Shown here piece after piece: positions 8,414 through 19,845 of a DNA stretch of 64,000 nt. How positions within the stretch are numbered: the stretch's first letter is position 1; each line of letters starts with the position of its first letter. Made by a program: the position numbers and the translations under genes. The stretch comes from Marinomonas sp. CT5 (GTDB lineage: Bacteria > Pseudomonadota > Gammaproteobacteria > Pseudomonadales > Marinomonadaceae), in the NCBI RefSeq assembly GCF_018336975.1, contig NZ_CP025572.1, positions 4,697,073 through 4,761,072 of the forward strand, in the 5' to 3' direction. The notes below the pieces were generated by a model, which was not told the origin of the DNA, did no database searches, and saw nothing but the letters and a program-made list of their open reading frames with translations.

Positions 8414-9964
8414 GTGTCTTTGGAGCATTGGAATCTTTGTCTGCAACGCTTGCAGAGTGAGTTTTCCACATCGCAGTTCAACACCTGGATTCGTCCGTTA
8501 CAGGCTGAAATGCTGCCGAATGGAGAGTTGTGCTTAAGTGCACCAAACCGTTTTGTGTTGGATTGGGTGAGTAACAAATATCAAACGCGAATTAAAGAAT
8601 TACTATCCGAATTTGCTGGTGATGATCTAGCGCCTACATTAAAGCTAGCTGTGAAGTCACAAAATTTTGCCCAAGCAAATCCCACACCTCCGCCCCCACC
8701 GCCTGTCTCAAGTGAGCCAGCTGTCAGTCCTTTAAACAATGAAGTCGCTAGGGAGTCAGGTTATCGTCCCGGTTTTGGTTTGATGGATGAAGAAGAGGGG
8801 CCACCGCATGCCGACCTTGAATTCGAAGCGCCGCTAACCTTATCGGGAACAGGTTTACGTAGTGAGCTTGAGCCTTATGAACAGGGACAGTTACCATTAA
8901 CAGCCCCTAAGCGTAAGGTGCAAGTTGAAGGGGGCATTAATCATGGTGCGAATTTAAATAACTCATTTACGTTTGATAACTTTGTCGAAGGTAAATCTAA
9001 CCAGCTTGCTCATGCGGCCGCATTACAAGTTGCTGAGAATCCAGGCGGTGCCTACAACCCTCTTTTTATATACGGTGGGGTTGGCTTGGGTAAAACTCAC
9101 TTAATGCAAGCGGTTGGTACTGAGTTAATGCGCCACAATCCGAATGCCAAGGTGGTTTATCTGCATTCTGAACGTTTTGTTGCGGATATGGTAAAAGCCT
9201 TGCAATTGAACGCGATTAACGATTTCAAACGTTATTACCGTTCTGTTGATGCATTATTAATTGATGATATTCAGTTTTTTGCCGGTAAAGACCGTACACA
9301 AGAAGAGTTTTTCCACACTTTTAATGCGCTATTAGAAGGTGGTCAACAGATGATTTTGACCTGTGATCGCTATCCTAAAGAGATTCAAGGCTTGGAAGAT
9401 CGTTTGAAATCACGTTTTGGTTGGGGGTTAACGGTGGCTATTGAGCCGCCTGAGCTAGAAACACGTGTTGCCATTTTAATGCGTAAAGCCGATGAAAGTG
9501 GCATTAAGTTATCTTATGACTCTGCCTTCTTTATTGCTCAGAAAATTCGTTCTAACGTTCGAGAATTAGAAGGTGCGTTAAAACGTGTTATCGCCAATTC
9601 GCATTTTACTGGTCGAGCGATTACACCGGATTTTGTTCGTGAGTCGTTAAAAGACCTTTTGGCCTTGCAAGATAAGCTAGTAAACATCGATAATATCCAG
9701 CGAATTGTGGCGGAATACTACAAAATTAAGATCAGTGATCTGCTGTCGAAACGTCGTAGTCGATCTGTTGCTCGTCCTCGCCAAGTAGCGATGTCGTTGG
9801 CAAAGGAATTGACTAACCATAGTTTGCCAGAAATTGGTGATGCCTTTGGTGGGCGTGATCATACGACAGCCTTGCATGCGATTCGCAAGATTAAAGAACT
9901 GCAAGATACGGATTCTGATATCCGTGAAGACTACAAACAATTGATGCGAATTCTGACCACCTGA
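8414..9964 (+). CDS. dnaA: Chromosomal replication initiator DnaA
   Basis: DnaA binds DnaA boxes and opens oriC. Seen: domain I beginning [13 protein letters not shown]; a variable domain II with a run of prolines; the AAA+ domain with GGVGLGKT (Walker A) and LLIDDIQFF (Walker B); and the domain IV signature [10 protein letters not shown] with [13 protein letters not shown]. The open frame reaches back to 8273, but that stretch contains DnaA boxes and encodes no DnaA-like sequence. I therefore choose the GTG at 8414 (516 residues), preceded by AGGGAG at 8398-8403, about 10 bases away. A slightly different start is possible. Confidence 0.96.
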   Translation: MSLEHWNLCLQRLQSEFSTSQFNTWIRPLQAEMLPNGELCLSAPNRFVLDWVSNKYQTRIKELLSEFAGDDLAPTLKLAVKSQNFAQANPTPPPPPPVSSEPAVSPLNNEVARESGYRPGFGLMDEEEGPPHADLEFEAPLTLSGTGLRSELEPYEQGQLPLTAPKRKVQVEGGINHGANLNNSFTFDNFVEGKSNQLAHAAALQVAENPGGAYNPLFIYGGVGLGKTHLMQAVGTELMRHNPNAKVVYLHSERFVADMVKALQLNAINDFKRYYRSVDALLIDDIQFFAGKDRTQEEFFHTFNALLEGGQQMILTCDRYPKEIQGLEDRLKSRFGWGLTVAIEPPELETRVAILMRKADESGIKLSYDSAFFIAQKIRSNVRELEGALKRVIANSHFTGRAITPDFVRESLKDLLALQDKLVNIDNIQRIVAEYYKIKISDLLSKRRSRSVARPRQVAMSLAKELTNHSLPEIGDAFGGRDHTTALHAIRKIKELQDTDSDIREDYKQLMRILTT

Positions 9965-9996
9965 TGGTCTAAGACTTTGAGTTTACGAGGAAAATA

Positions 9997-11094
9997 ATGA
10001 AGTTTTCAGTCGTCCGCGAGACACTTCTTAAGCCACTTCAACTAGTGGCAGGCGTTGTAGAGCGCAAACAAACCATGCCTGTCTTGGCCAACGTATTGGT
10101 GGAAGTCAAAGATCAAGTACTGACGCTTACTGGTTCTGACTTAGAAGTCGAATTGGTGGGGCATGTGCCATTAGATGAATGCGAAGAAGGCCGTATAACC
10201 GTGCCAGCTCGTAAATTAATGGATATTTGCAAAAGCTTACCAGACAGCGCTGTGATTGAATTTACCTTGGATGACCAAAAAGCGGTTATTCGTTCAGGTC
10301 GTTCACGTTTTAGCTTGTCTACTTTGCCAGCCGATGAGTTCCCAAATATCCAAGATATGCAAGGCGATTTAACGGTTTCTATCGCACAAAACAGTGTACG
10401 CCGTTTGATTGATCGTACAGGTTTTGCTATGGCGAACCAAGATGTTCGTTATTACCTAAATGGTATGTTACTTGAAGTGGCAGACGGCCAATTACGAGTG
10501 GTCGCAACCGATGGACACCGTTTGGCAACGGCCGTTGAAGACGCTCAAGTGAGTGGTGATTTAACGCAAGTTATCGTACCTCGCAAAGGCGTGTTGGAAC
10601 TAAATCGTCTGTTAAACGATACGGATGAGGTGGTTGAGCTAACGATAGGTACAAACCACATTCGCGCTAAAGTCGCTGAATATGTCTTTACCTCTAAATT
10701 GGTTGACGGCAAATTCCCTGATTACCACCGTGTTATCCCTCGTAACAACGACAAAATCGTTATTGCTGATCGTTTGGAATTACGTCAAGTATTCCTACGC
10801 GCGTCGATTCTGTCTAATGAGAAATACCGTGGTGTGCGTTTGATTTTGTCTAATGGCATGTTGCAAGTGTTTGCCAATAACCCAGAGCAAGAAGAAGCCG
10901 AAGAATCCGTATTGGTACAATACCAAGGTGATAATTTAGAAGTTGGCTTTAATGTGGGTTACCTACTTGATGTATTGGGTGTGGTTGATGCACAAGAAGT
11001 CCGTTTATCATTGAACGATTCAAACAGCAGTGCCTTGATCGAAGAAGCACAAAGCCACGCCGCACAATACGTTGTGATGCCGATGCGTCTATAA
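9997..11094 (+). CDS. dnaN: DNA polymerase III sliding clamp (beta subunit)
   Basis: DnaN (365 residues, the usual size) forms the ring-shaped dimer that tethers polymerase III. It shows the conserved start MKFSVVRETLLKPLQLVAGVVERK, the central ATDGHRLA motif near residue 172, and the C-terminal VVMPMRL that ends the clamp protein. It lies 32 bases after dnaA, preceded by GAGGAAAAT as ribosome binding site, and is probably cotranscribed with dnaA. Confidence 0.97.
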   Translation: MKFSVVRETLLKPLQLVAGVVERKQTMPVLANVLVEVKDQVLTLTGSDLEVELVGHVPLDECEEGRITVPARKLMDICKSLPDSAVIEFTLDDQKAVIRSGRSRFSLSTLPADEFPNIQDMQGDLTVSIAQNSVRRLIDRTGFAMANQDVRYYLNGMLLEVADGQLRVVATDGHRLATAVEDAQVSGDLTQVIVPRKGVLELNRLLNDTDEVVELTIGTNHIRAKVAEYVFTSKLVDGKFPDYHRVIPRNNDKIVIADRLELRQVFLRASILSNEKYRGVRLILSNGMLQVFANNPEQEEAEESVLVQYQGDNLEVGFNVGYLLDVLGVVDAQEVRLSLNDSNSSALIEEAQSHAAQYVVMPMRL

Positions 11095-11119
11095 ACATCG
11101 GTTAGATGATAGACCTATC

Positions 11120-11159
11120 ACCCGCTTAGTATGTTTGAAAGACTATATGCTAAGCGGGT
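11120..11159 (+). terminator. Hairpin between dnaN and recF
   Basis: ACCCGCTTAG (11120-11129) pairs with CTAAGCGGGT (11150-11159) across a 20-base loop. The following TTGTCTT is a weak T-tract, so this may be a partial terminator or an mRNA-processing element rather than a full stop. Confidence 0.45.
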
Positions 11160-11192
11160 TGTCTTCCCTCCCCCAATGAAGGTTTAAGAGTT

Positions 11193-12299
11193 ATGCCGCT
11201 GGTGCGTTTGGACATCTCTTATGTTCGCAACCTTTCTAGTGTGCGCTTTGAACCTTCGCCCCAAGTAAATGTCATTGTGGGTAAAAACGGCAGTGGTAAA
11301 ACCTCGGTTTTAGAAGCCATTCATTTACTGTCGTTTGGTCGCTCCTTTCGTAGTCATAAACACAAAACCTATATTCAGCATGAAAATGAGGCTTGTGTTG
11401 TCTTTGCCCAGCTTCATCAGACACAGGGTAGCCCGATTCGAGTTGGCTTACAGCGTTATCGTGATGGTCAAATAGATGTACGTATCCAAGGGCAACGAGC
11501 GCAATCTGTTATTGAGCTGGCAGAACGTCTCCCCGTGCAGCTTATTAACCCTGATGCGTTTCGATTATTGGAAGGTTCTCCAAGCATTCGGCGCCAATTT
11601 ATCGACTGGGGCGCATTTCATTTTGATAAAGACTTCATTCAAGCGTGGCGAGGCTGGCAAAAAGCATTAAAACAGCGGAATACCTTGCTCAGACGTGGTA
11701 AAATATCCCTCAGTTTATTGGCGGCATTTGATCAGGAATTGATCCGGCTGGGTGAGCAGGTTAACCAATCTCGAAAAGACTATGTGGAAAAGTTAACACC
11801 GCATTTTGAGAAGGTTTTATCGCAGCTAACCACAGAGTTATCCGTGAATCTCCAGTTCTTTCAAGGCTGGGATGCGCAAAAAGACTTAGCCAAGGCGGTA
11901 GAAGCAGGACGTGAGCGGGATATCGAACTAGGTTACACGCACACAGGCCCCCAACGAGCCGATTTACGTGTTAAAACGGCGACAGGTGATGCATTAGATA
12001 CCTTGTCTCGAGGTCAGCAGAAGTTGGTGGTTTCGGCGCTGAAAATCGCTCAGGGACAATTACTGATTGATATGGGTCGCCCTTTGGTATTTTTAGTGGA
12101 TGATTTACCAGCCGAATTAGACGCTAATCACAGACAGAAACTATGTCAGTTATTAGAGTCGTTAAACAGTCAAATTTTTATTACCAGTGTCGAGCCCGAT
12201 ACCACGGATTTTACGTGGGCCGATACAACAGACGTTCGTCAATTTGCTATGAATAACGGCGAATTGTCTTTATTGAGCAAAGGTTTGCAGGAGAGTTAA
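11193..12299 (+). CDS. recF: DNA replication and repair protein RecF
   Basis: RecF (368 residues) loads RecA at single-strand gaps with RecO and RecR. Seen: Walker A GKNGSGKT near residue 30, the ABC-type signature LSRGQQKLVVSALKIAQG near residue 270, and Walker B LVFLVDDLPAELD. The stop codon ends at 12299 and gyrB begins at 12300, so translation of the two is probably coupled. Confidence 0.96.
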   Translation: MPLVRLDISYVRNLSSVRFEPSPQVNVIVGKNGSGKTSVLEAIHLLSFGRSFRSHKHKTYIQHENEACVVFAQLHQTQGSPIRVGLQRYRDGQIDVRIQGQRAQSVIELAERLPVQLINPDAFRLLEGSPSIRRQFIDWGAFHFDKDFIQAWRGWQKALKQRNTLLRRGKISLSLLAAFDQELIRLGEQVNQSRKDYVEKLTPHFEKVLSQLTTELSVNLQFFQGWDAQKDLAKAVEAGRERDIELGYTHTGPQRADLRVKTATGDALDTLSRGQQKLVVSALKIAQGQLLIDMGRPLVFLVDDLPAELDANHRQKLCQLLESLNSQIFITSVEPDTTDFTWADTTDVRQFAMNNGELSLLSKGLQES

Positions 12300-14723
<2,424 letters not shown>

Positions 14724-14740
14724 TACTGAGTTTTATCAAT

Positions 14741-14776
14741 AAAAAACCCTGACGTATAAACGTCAGGGTTTTTTTT
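14741..14776. terminator. Strong bidirectional terminator after gyrB
   Basis: AAAAAACCCTGACG and CGTCAGGG followed by eight T, with a 6-base loop. It stops gyrB on the plus strand and, through the A-tract, can stop the convergent TauE operon on the minus strand. Confidence 0.9.
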
Positions 14777-14825
14777 ATGACTCGAAATCCTCTGCAAGAC
14801 TCTGTGTCACTACTCTTTTGGTTAT

Positions 14826-15653
14826 TTACAGTATTCCTGAAACCTGAATTAACATGCGTGTTCCTGTGATAAATAACATCACGGCGAAGGCGCGTTTGAG
14901 GGATTGCTGATTCAGCCTAGCGGCGATTTTCGCCCCTACGGGAGCGAATAAGATGGTTAATGGAATAATGAAAACAAAGGCGGGAATATTAACTAATCGC
15001 CAAGTACCGACCGGTGCATCGGCGGGTGTTTGCCCAATTGCTAGTAAGGTGATTACACCCGGTAAGGCAATCAGCAGACCAAAAGCCGCAGCGGTGCCGA
15101 CAGCCTTATGGGCTGAAACATTGAAGCTGGTGAGTAAAGGAACGCCTATGGTTCCACCACCGATACCAATCATCACTGATAATCCCCCGACTATTACCGC
15201 CATAATCATTTGTCCTATTTTTCCTGGTAATGACTGAAACAGTGCGGATGATTTGGCTCGAAAGAGCATGTTTAGGCTGACAAAAATAGCGATGATACTG
15301 AACATCCAAGTTAAGAAATCACCAGAAACGCGGGTGGCAACATAACTTCCTACAATGGAAGCTATGAGTATGAACCCGCCCCAGAGTTTTAATAATGCGA
15401 CATCGACATTGCCTTTTTGATGATGCGATCGAATGGACGAAATGGCTGTTGGCACAATGGTTGCCAGACTGGTTGCGGTTGCTATCGCCATGGCAGAGTT
15501 GGGGCTGACACCGAAGTTTTGTAATAAAAAATACAATACTGGCACAATGACAATGCCACCACCCACACCAAATAAACCTGCTAAAATTCCCGCTAGGACC
15601 CCGGTAGCCATAAGAGCTAGGCCGATAGGCCATATCGCCATAAGTTGATCCAT
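14826..15653 (-). CDS. TauE/SafE-family sulfite/anion exporter
   Basis: This is a 275-residue inner-membrane protein with about eight hydrophobic segments. It has the two-repeat glycine-rich pattern of TauE/SafE (DUF81): GILAGLFGVGGGIVIVP near residues 18-34 and GIGGGTIGVPLL in the second half. The frame opens further upstream, but the ATG at 15653 has AGGAA 7 bases before it. Family members move sulfite, sulfoacetate or related small anions outward. It is the last gene of the operon containing the GGT-like enzyme and the amino-acid ABC genes, which hints that a sulfur anion is released from the imported compound; that is inference. Confidence 0.85.
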   Translation of the reverse strand: MDQLMAIWPIGLALMATGVLAGILAGLFGVGGGIVIVPVLYFLLQNFGVSPNSAMAIATATSLATIVPTAISSIRSHHQKGNVDVALLKLWGGFILIASIVGSYVATRVSGDFLTWMFSIIAIFVSLNMLFRAKSSALFQSLPGKIGQMIMAVIVGGLSVMIGIGGGTIGVPLLTSFNVSAHKAVGTAAAFGLLIALPGVITLLAIGQTPADAPVGTWRLVNIPAFVFIIPLTILFAPVGAKIAARLNQQSLKRAFAVMLFITGTRMLIQVSGIL

Positions 15654-15701
15654 TTTGATTTCCTGTTTTTTGTTCAAATATATTTTTATTGAACTTGGCC
15701 T

Positions 15702-17294
15702 TTAAAGGCCAAGTGCACAACCGTCTTTACGCGGCTCAGAACCGCCCAGTAAAGTACCTTTCTCCCAGTCAATAAAGATGGCTTGAGCGCCACCGATGGG
15801 CGTTTCAGCAGGGACAATATGGAAACCTCGACGCTCCAATTCTTGAACTATATCGGCGGGTAGCGTGTGCTCGGCTTCGACATTGGTTGATCCTGAGACG
15901 GGCATAACTCGTGGTAAGTTGATGGCTTCTTGTATATCCATTTTACAGTCCAATATTTTAGCCAGTAAGTGAGCATGTCCCATGGCTTGGTAATACCCTC
16001 CCATGACACCAAAAGGCATGACGGCTTTGCCATCTTTGACTAGCATGCCGGGAATAATGGTGTGTAGTGGTCGTTTATTGGGCGCAAGGCAATTTGGATG
16101 CGTTGGATCGACAGAAAAGCTTTCACCACGATTATGAAATAAGACACCTGATTTTGGTGCGACAAACCCAGTACCAAAACTATCAAATACTGAATTAATA
16201 AAGCTCACACAGTTGCGGTCTTTATCAACGATAGAAATATAGACGGTATCGCGATGAACTGGGCTGGCAAATTCAGGTAAGTCTTGAATAGCATGTTCAA
16301 GATCGATTTTAGCGGCAAGCTCGTCGGCTAACTCGTCTGACAAAAGGTAATCTGTGGGCACTTTGGCAACGTTAGGATCTGCCAATAATGCGTCGCGAGC
16401 CGCATAAGCGAGCCTTGTGGCTTCAATTTCACGGTGTAGCCTATTTGCAGATAATGCATCTTCTGTATCTTTAAAGCGCGCTAGAATATTTAAAATCATC
16501 AAGGCTATGATGCCTTGTCCATTGGGCGGGCATTCGAAAACGTCGTGATCTAAAAAGCGAGTTTTTATTGGCGTAACGTACTCTCCTCGAGCATTGGCAA
16601 AGTCCTCTAGAGTATGAGAGCCACCGATGCTTTGTAAGTATTCCACCATGTCTTCTGCGACTGGGCCTTTGTAAAAGCCTTCTCTGCCCTGTTTTGCTAT
16701 TTGTCGTAAGGTTGCGCCTAACTCTGGTTGCTTGTGAATTTCCCCTATTTTTGGTGCGCGTCCTTTGGGTAGAAAAATACGTTTTGCCGTATCGTTTTTC
16801 GAGAGCAAGGATTCTTCTAATGCCCAGTCATTGTGGACTCTAGGCGCAATAGCATAGCCGTTCTCAGCCAGTTGGATTGCCGGAGCGAGCAAGTCTTCAA
16901 AAGGTAGTTTACCGTGGTCTTTGTGTAATTGAGTCCAAGCGTCAATAGCACCAGGAATGGTAATGGCCCAATGGGATTGGCGCTCTACTTTGTCGTCCGG
17001 GCCTTGTTGAAATGCTTTAAAATCCAAACCGGCTGGTGTTTTTCCAGAGCCGTTATAGGCCAGAATATTGTCGCTGCCTTTTAAAGAGAGTAAAGCGAAA
17101 CAGTCGCCGCCAATTCCTGTTGAGCAAGGTTCGACAACACACTGAACGGCGCAAGCGGCGATCGCTGCATCGATCGCATTTCCGCCCGCATTTAATATTT
17201 GCGTGGCAATGAGTGTCGCTGTGGGGTGTGAGGTTGCTGCCATCGCTTGAGTAGAGACTGTTGTTGAACGTGTTGGGCTTTCAAAATTTCTCAT
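15702..17294 (-). CDS. Gamma-glutamyltransferase-like Ntn-hydrolase (cytoplasmic type)
   Basis: This is a 530-residue protein of the gamma-glutamyltranspeptidase family. Such enzymes cleave themselves before a threonine and hydrolyse or transfer gamma-glutamyl groups. Seen: the N-terminal GGNAIDAAIAA and GIGGDCF motifs, the likely nucleophile Thr350 in HRDTVYISIVD, and the C-terminal GVMGGYYQAMGH glycine motif. There is no signal peptide, so unlike classical GGT it should act in the cytoplasm. It sits between two amino-acid-type permease genes and the TauE gene, so the likely job is to open an imported gamma-glutamyl compound. The substrate is unknown. Confidence 0.85.
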   Translation of the reverse strand: MRNFESPTRSTTVSTQAMAATSHPTATLIATQILNAGGNAIDAAIAACAVQCVVEPCSTGIGGDCFALLSLKGSDNILAYNGSGKTPAGLDFKAFQQGPDDKVERQSHWAITIPGAIDAWTQLHKDHGKLPFEDLLAPAIQLAENGYAIAPRVHNDWALEESLLSKNDTAKRIFLPKGRAPKIGEIHKQPELGATLRQIAKQGREGFYKGPVAEDMVEYLQSIGGSHTLEDFANARGEYVTPIKTRFLDHDVFECPPNGQGIIALMILNILARFKDTEDALSANRLHREIEATRLAYAARDALLADPNVAKVPTDYLLSDELADELAAKIDLEHAIQDLPEFASPVHRDTVYISIVDKDRNCVSFINSVFDSFGTGFVAPKSGVLFHNRGESFSVDPTHPNCLAPNKRPLHTIIPGMLVKDGKAVMPFGVMGGYYQAMGHAHLLAKILDCKMDIQEAINLPRVMPVSGSTNVEAEHTLPADIVQELERRGFHIVPAETPIGGAQAIFIDWEKGTLLGGSEPRKDGCALGL

Positions 17295-17352
17295 AATAAG
17301 TGTCTTTCATCATGTTAAAGAGTCATTGTGTTAATGGGTATTGATGATCTGG

Positions 17353-18048
17353 TTAGGTTCGTTTTCGTAAATAAGGCGGTGATAATCGATACTCCAAAGC
17401 GGCGAGCCCGCGAATGATTAAAAAATTGATGGTTAAATAAATGGCTCCAGCGCAGACGAAAACTTCAATTGCTCGATAAGTTTCAGAAATTAAGCCATGG
17501 GCTATGCCAGTGACTTCCATCAAGGTGACTACCGATGCGAGGGATGTGCCTTTTACCATCAGAATAATTTCGTTACCGTAGCTAGGAATCGCTTGTCGTA
17601 AGGCGATAGGAAGAACGACAAGACGCATGGTTAAGTAATAAGATAAGCCCGAGGCGCGTGCCGCTTCGACTAACCCTTTCGGAACAGATTGAATTGCTCC
17701 GCGAAGAATTTCACTGCCATAGGCGGCCGTATTTAGGCTTAATGCCAGAATGGCACACCAATAAGGTTCACGGAAAAAGCCCCATAACCCCACAAACTGC
17801 AGCTCTTTACGAAACTGACCTAAGCCATAATAGATAAGGAAAATTTGCAGTAATAGTGGCGTTCCACGAAACACGGCGACAAAGGTGCGTATAGGTAGCG
17901 TGACTAGACGTTGCTTAGTTTGTAAAAGCAGAGCCAAAGTCAGTGCCAAAATAAAACCTAAACTGACCGAGATGGCCGTTAGCTGCAAGGTAACTGGCAG
18001 TCCGGACAACAGTTTAGGAATAATGATGAGATAAAACGAAAAATCCAT
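17353..18048 (-). CDS. Amino-acid ABC transporter permease (HisM/OccM-like)
   Basis: This is a 231-residue polar-amino-acid permease with about five membrane segments. The EAA loop EAARASGLSYYLTMRLVVLPIALRQ lies near residues 140-165 and docks the ATPase. FRGTPLLLQIFLIYYG is typical of the HisM/GlnP family. It starts 13 bases after the stop of the other permease, so the two form one heterodimeric channel. No ATPase gene accompanies them. Confidence 0.88.
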   Translation of the reverse strand: MDFSFYLIIIPKLLSGLPVTLQLTAISVSLGFILALTLALLLQTKQRLVTLPIRTFVAVFRGTPLLLQIFLIYYGLGQFRKELQFVGLWGFFREPYWCAILALSLNTAAYGSEILRGAIQSVPKGLVEAARASGLSYYLTMRLVVLPIALRQAIPSYGNEIILMVKGTSLASVVTLMEVTGIAHGLISETYRAIEVFVCAGAIYLTINFLIIRGLAALEYRLSPPYLRKRT

Positions 18049-18061
18049 ATGATTGTCCTAT

Positions 18062-18760
18062 TCAATGAGAGGTTCGATTTTCTGCGTATTTAAAAACGAA
18101 CCCCGTCAGGACGGTTATTACCAGATAGAGGCAAGCCGCTGCGATATAAAAAATAAACGGTTCTCGAGTTGAACCTGCGCCAATTTGTGCTTGTCGCATT
18201 AATTCCACTAAACCGATCACTGAAATTAACGCTGAGTCTTTAAGGATTAACTGCCAAACATTGGAAATCCCGGGTAAGGCTAAGCGCATTATCTGCGGCA
18301 TAATGACGAATCGCAGTGTCGGCCACTTTGGCAAGCCTAGGGCTTGGGCGGCTTCCAATTGGCCTTTATCAAGAGCTAAGTACGCGCCACGAAAAATCTC
18401 CGCTAGATAAGCTCCAGAGATAATGGCTAACGCCAACATACCTGTGGCGAAGGTCGGTAAACCAATAAAGCCATCCCAACCTAACAATTTACCTGTTGAT
18501 GTCAGCAACATGCTGCCGCCGTAATAAAGCAAATAGATGGTAAGAAGGTCTGGAATACCTCGAAATAAAGTGCAGTAGCTGCGACCAAAGATGTTTAAAG
18601 CCCGATACTTTCCAACACGAAATGTTGCAATGACACCACCAAATAGGATGCCAACTAAAAAACTAGAAAAGGAAAGAAGGAGCGTGACTAAGGTGGCGGC
18701 AAGCAGAGATTTCCCCCAGCCACCGTCTCCAAAGCCAAGAAAATGTAATACATCAATCAT
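18062..18760 (-). CDS. Amino-acid ABC transporter permease (HisQ/OccQ-like)
   Basis: This 232-residue permease partners the one at 17353. Seen: FRGIPDLLTIYLLYYGG and the EAA loop EAAQALGLPKWPTLRFVIMPQIMRLALPG. The frame runs upstream to 18868, but that extension would read through the intergenic hairpin; MIDVLHFLGFGD starting at 18760 is the normal N-terminus, with AAAGG about 10 bases before it. It follows the binding-protein gene after a 164-base spacer containing a strong stem-loop. Confidence 0.88.
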   Translation of the reverse strand: MIDVLHFLGFGDGGWGKSLLAATLVTLLLSFSSFLVGILFGGVIATFRVGKYRALNIFGRSYCTLFRGIPDLLTIYLLYYGGSMLLTSTGKLLGWDGFIGLPTFATGMLALAIISGAYLAEIFRGAYLALDKGQLEAAQALGLPKWPTLRFVIMPQIMRLALPGISNVWQLILKDSALISVIGLVELMRQAQIGAGSTREPFIFYIAAACLYLVITVLTGFVFKYAENRTSH

Positions 18761-18857
18761 ATTACGAGCCTTTCTGAAATTAGGTAAATAGCTTCGGTAA
18801 GAAGCGCTATAGCGGATTACTAAAATTGGCATGAACGATAGAGCGATTGCGACCTTA

Positions 18858-18893
18858 AGCTCTTCCATAGAAAGGTTTTTCTATGGAAGAGCT
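18858..18893 (-). promoter_or_regulatory. Intergenic stem-loop between binding protein and permease genes
   Basis: Perfect 16-base inverted repeat (18858-18873 and 18878-18893) with a 4-base loop. There is no T-run after it on the transcribed strand, so it is better read as an mRNA-stabilising or attenuating structure. Such elements commonly let the binding protein be made in excess over the permeases. Confidence 0.65.
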
Positions 18894-18924
18894 GGAGCAA
18901 TGACTTTTCGATTATGTCCGTGAT

Positions 18925-19761
18925 TTAGCTGCCAGGGGTAATGTCTACGCCCATCCATTTTTCAGAAAGCTTTTTAATGGTTCCATCAGCCGTAGCGGAT
19001 TGAATGGCTTTGTTTAACTTCTCACGAAGTTGATTATCATCTTTACGAACTCCTGCACCAACACCTCGGCCAAATATACCGCCGTAAAAGCCAGGACCGG
19101 CAATGGTGAAGTCTTGGAAACCATCATTTTTTAACGTTGCTGCTAGTACAGTACGTTGACCATAAATGGCATCTATACGGCCTGCTTCTAGGTCAAGATC
19201 TCGTTGTTCCGTTGTTTTGTAGGTACGGATATCAATATCGTCGCCGAAGTATTTCTTTAGAAATTCATACAGCGTAGTGGAGGCTTGCACACCGATCGTT
19301 TTACCTTCGAGTAACGGACGTAATTTTTCTATTGCTGTTTTGGCTTTTTGGGTGTCATTTAAAGAAACTTTTTCAGAGTCGATTGATTTGGCTAACTTAC
19401 TGTCTTTTTCAACAGCAAAGCTTGAAGGGTCAATCGCATAAGGTTGACTAAAGTTCATTACCTCTAGGCGTTTGTCGGTAATGAACATGCCAGCCATGAT
19501 GACATCGAATTTACCTGCATTAAGTGCTGGAATCATACCGCTCCAGTCTTGAGCAATAATCGTGCAATCCATCGCCATTTTTTTACACAGTACATTGGCT
19601 AAATCCACTTCAAAACCAGCCAATTGATCGTCTGCTGTCGTGAAGTTCCAAGGGGCGTAAGCTCCTTCGGTAGCAATAGTAATGGAATTTGATGCGGCGT
19701 GAGCACCTTGATAAACACTTAAAGCGAGTAAGGTCGCGATCAGGTTAAATTTCTTTTTCAT
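18925..19761 (-). CDS. Periplasmic amino-acid/opine-type solute-binding protein (SBP family 3)
   Basis: This 278-residue protein has a signal peptide (MKKKFNLIATLLALSVYQGAHA, cleaved near residue 22). It carries the family-3 pattern ATEGAYAPWNFT, LAGFEVDLANVLC and KFDVIMAGMFITDKR, closest in style to octopine/histidine/arginine binding proteins. AAAGGAACT precedes the ATG. It is the first structural gene of the ABC-GGT-TauE operon and follows the GntR gene by 84 bases. The ligand cannot be fixed from sequence; a gamma-glutamyl amino acid or an opine would fit the neighbours. Confidence 0.88.
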   Translation of the reverse strand: MKKKFNLIATLLALSVYQGAHAASNSITIATEGAYAPWNFTTADDQLAGFEVDLANVLCKKMAMDCTIIAQDWSGMIPALNAGKFDVIMAGMFITDKRLEVMNFSQPYAIDPSSFAVEKDSKLAKSIDSEKVSLNDTQKAKTAIEKLRPLLEGKTIGVQASTTLYEFLKKYFGDDIDIRTYKTTEQRDLDLEAGRIDAIYGQRTVLAATLKNDGFQDFTIAGPGFYGGIFGRGVGAGVRKDDNQLREKLNKAIQSATADGTIKKLSEKWMGVDITPGS

Positions 19762-19814
19762 AACTTGAGTTCCTTTTGTTCCTAGCTGTATTTTTACAGT
19801 CTTTTAGGAGGTTA

Positions 19815-19839
19815 ATACTGCGGAGTTATCCGTCAGTAT
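19815..19839. promoter_or_regulatory. Inverted repeat between gntR-like gene and binding-protein gene
   Basis: ATACTGCGGA (19815-19824) pairs with TCCG-T-CAGTAT (19829-19839) with a single bulge and a 4-base loop. It lies just upstream of the binding-protein gene and lacks a T-tract. It could be a regulator site or an mRNA structure. Confidence 0.4.
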
Positions 19840-19845
19840 CTAGAA

